From Vibrio splendidus (GTDB lineage Bacteria; Pseudomonadota; Gammaproteobacteria; Enterobacterales; Vibrionaceae), in the NCBI RefSeq assembly GCF_003345295.1, contig NZ_CP031056.1, positions 682,001-746,000 on the forward strand: a stretch of 64,000 bases of DNA, written 5' to 3'. Positions 63,963 through 64,000 of the stretch are shown piece after piece. The notes below the pieces were generated by a model. It saw only the letters and a program-made list of their open reading frames with translations. It did no database searches and was not told where the DNA came from. Within the stretch, counting starts at the first letter, position 1. Each line of letters begins with the position of its first letter. A program made the translations under genes and the position numbers.

Positions 63963-64000
63963 GGACGTTGAAATGTTTTAGTAGCTAATAATGTGCAAAC

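Overview
The window looks like Vibrio DNA (Gammaproteobacteria), most like the Splendidus group. This rests on gene content and protein style (BpfA/LapA-type adhesin operon, Vibrio-type porin, DUF6279 lipoprotein, RND pump, DbpA/RhlE/DeaD helicases), not on a search. It holds 47 coding features, 45 long ones and two small ones (57 and 48 codons), with short spacers and many clear hairpin terminators. I see no rRNA, tRNA, insertion sequence, prophage or CRISPR array. The acetate kinase at the right edge is closed off by a strong terminator with no pta directly behind it, so it may be a stand-alone paralogue; a second-chromosome origin is possible but unproven.

Left part (1-13 kb): the end of an AstE/aspartoacylase-type hydrolase; a minus-strand Scs-type thiol-redox operon (ScsA-like, ScsB, ScsD, ScsC) with a 7-bp tandem repeat in its leader; an MscS channel; a double-length RecX-like protein; a LuxR-type regulator divergent from a porin; a small conserved-looking protein; and an M3 peptidase.

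Centre (13-29.7 kb): the main accessory feature, a plus-strand operon for a 3058-residue type I-secreted adhesin, its ABC exporter, membrane-fusion protein, TolC-type outer-membrane protein, an OmpA-type lipoprotein and a PstS-like periplasmic protein, with a separate secreted protein just downstream. The gene order matches known BpfA/LapA-type operons up to the OmpA gene. Where those often continue with the LapG protease and LapD c-di-GMP receptor, this one has a PstS-like protein. The adhesin start also lacks an obvious LapG cleavage motif.

Right part (29.7-64 kb): mostly housekeeping and metabolic genes. They include two aldo/keto reductases, three DEAD-box helicases (dbpA, rhlE-like, deaD), a DEDDh exonuclease, a PPC/DUF296 protein, bluB, an SgrR-like regulator, a large lipoprotein, a COG2509 flavoprotein, fdxA, a TrmH-family methyltransferase, pepT, a DM13 protein, a second MscS channel, a dCMP-deaminase-like protein, an RND efflux pair, a MaoC-type hydratase, a lone pstS with a readable Pho box and -10, an AraC-type regulator, rnb and ackA. 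A recurring oddity is short tandem duplication at gene 3' ends, clearest at the araC-type gene, where four 17-bp units span the stop codon.
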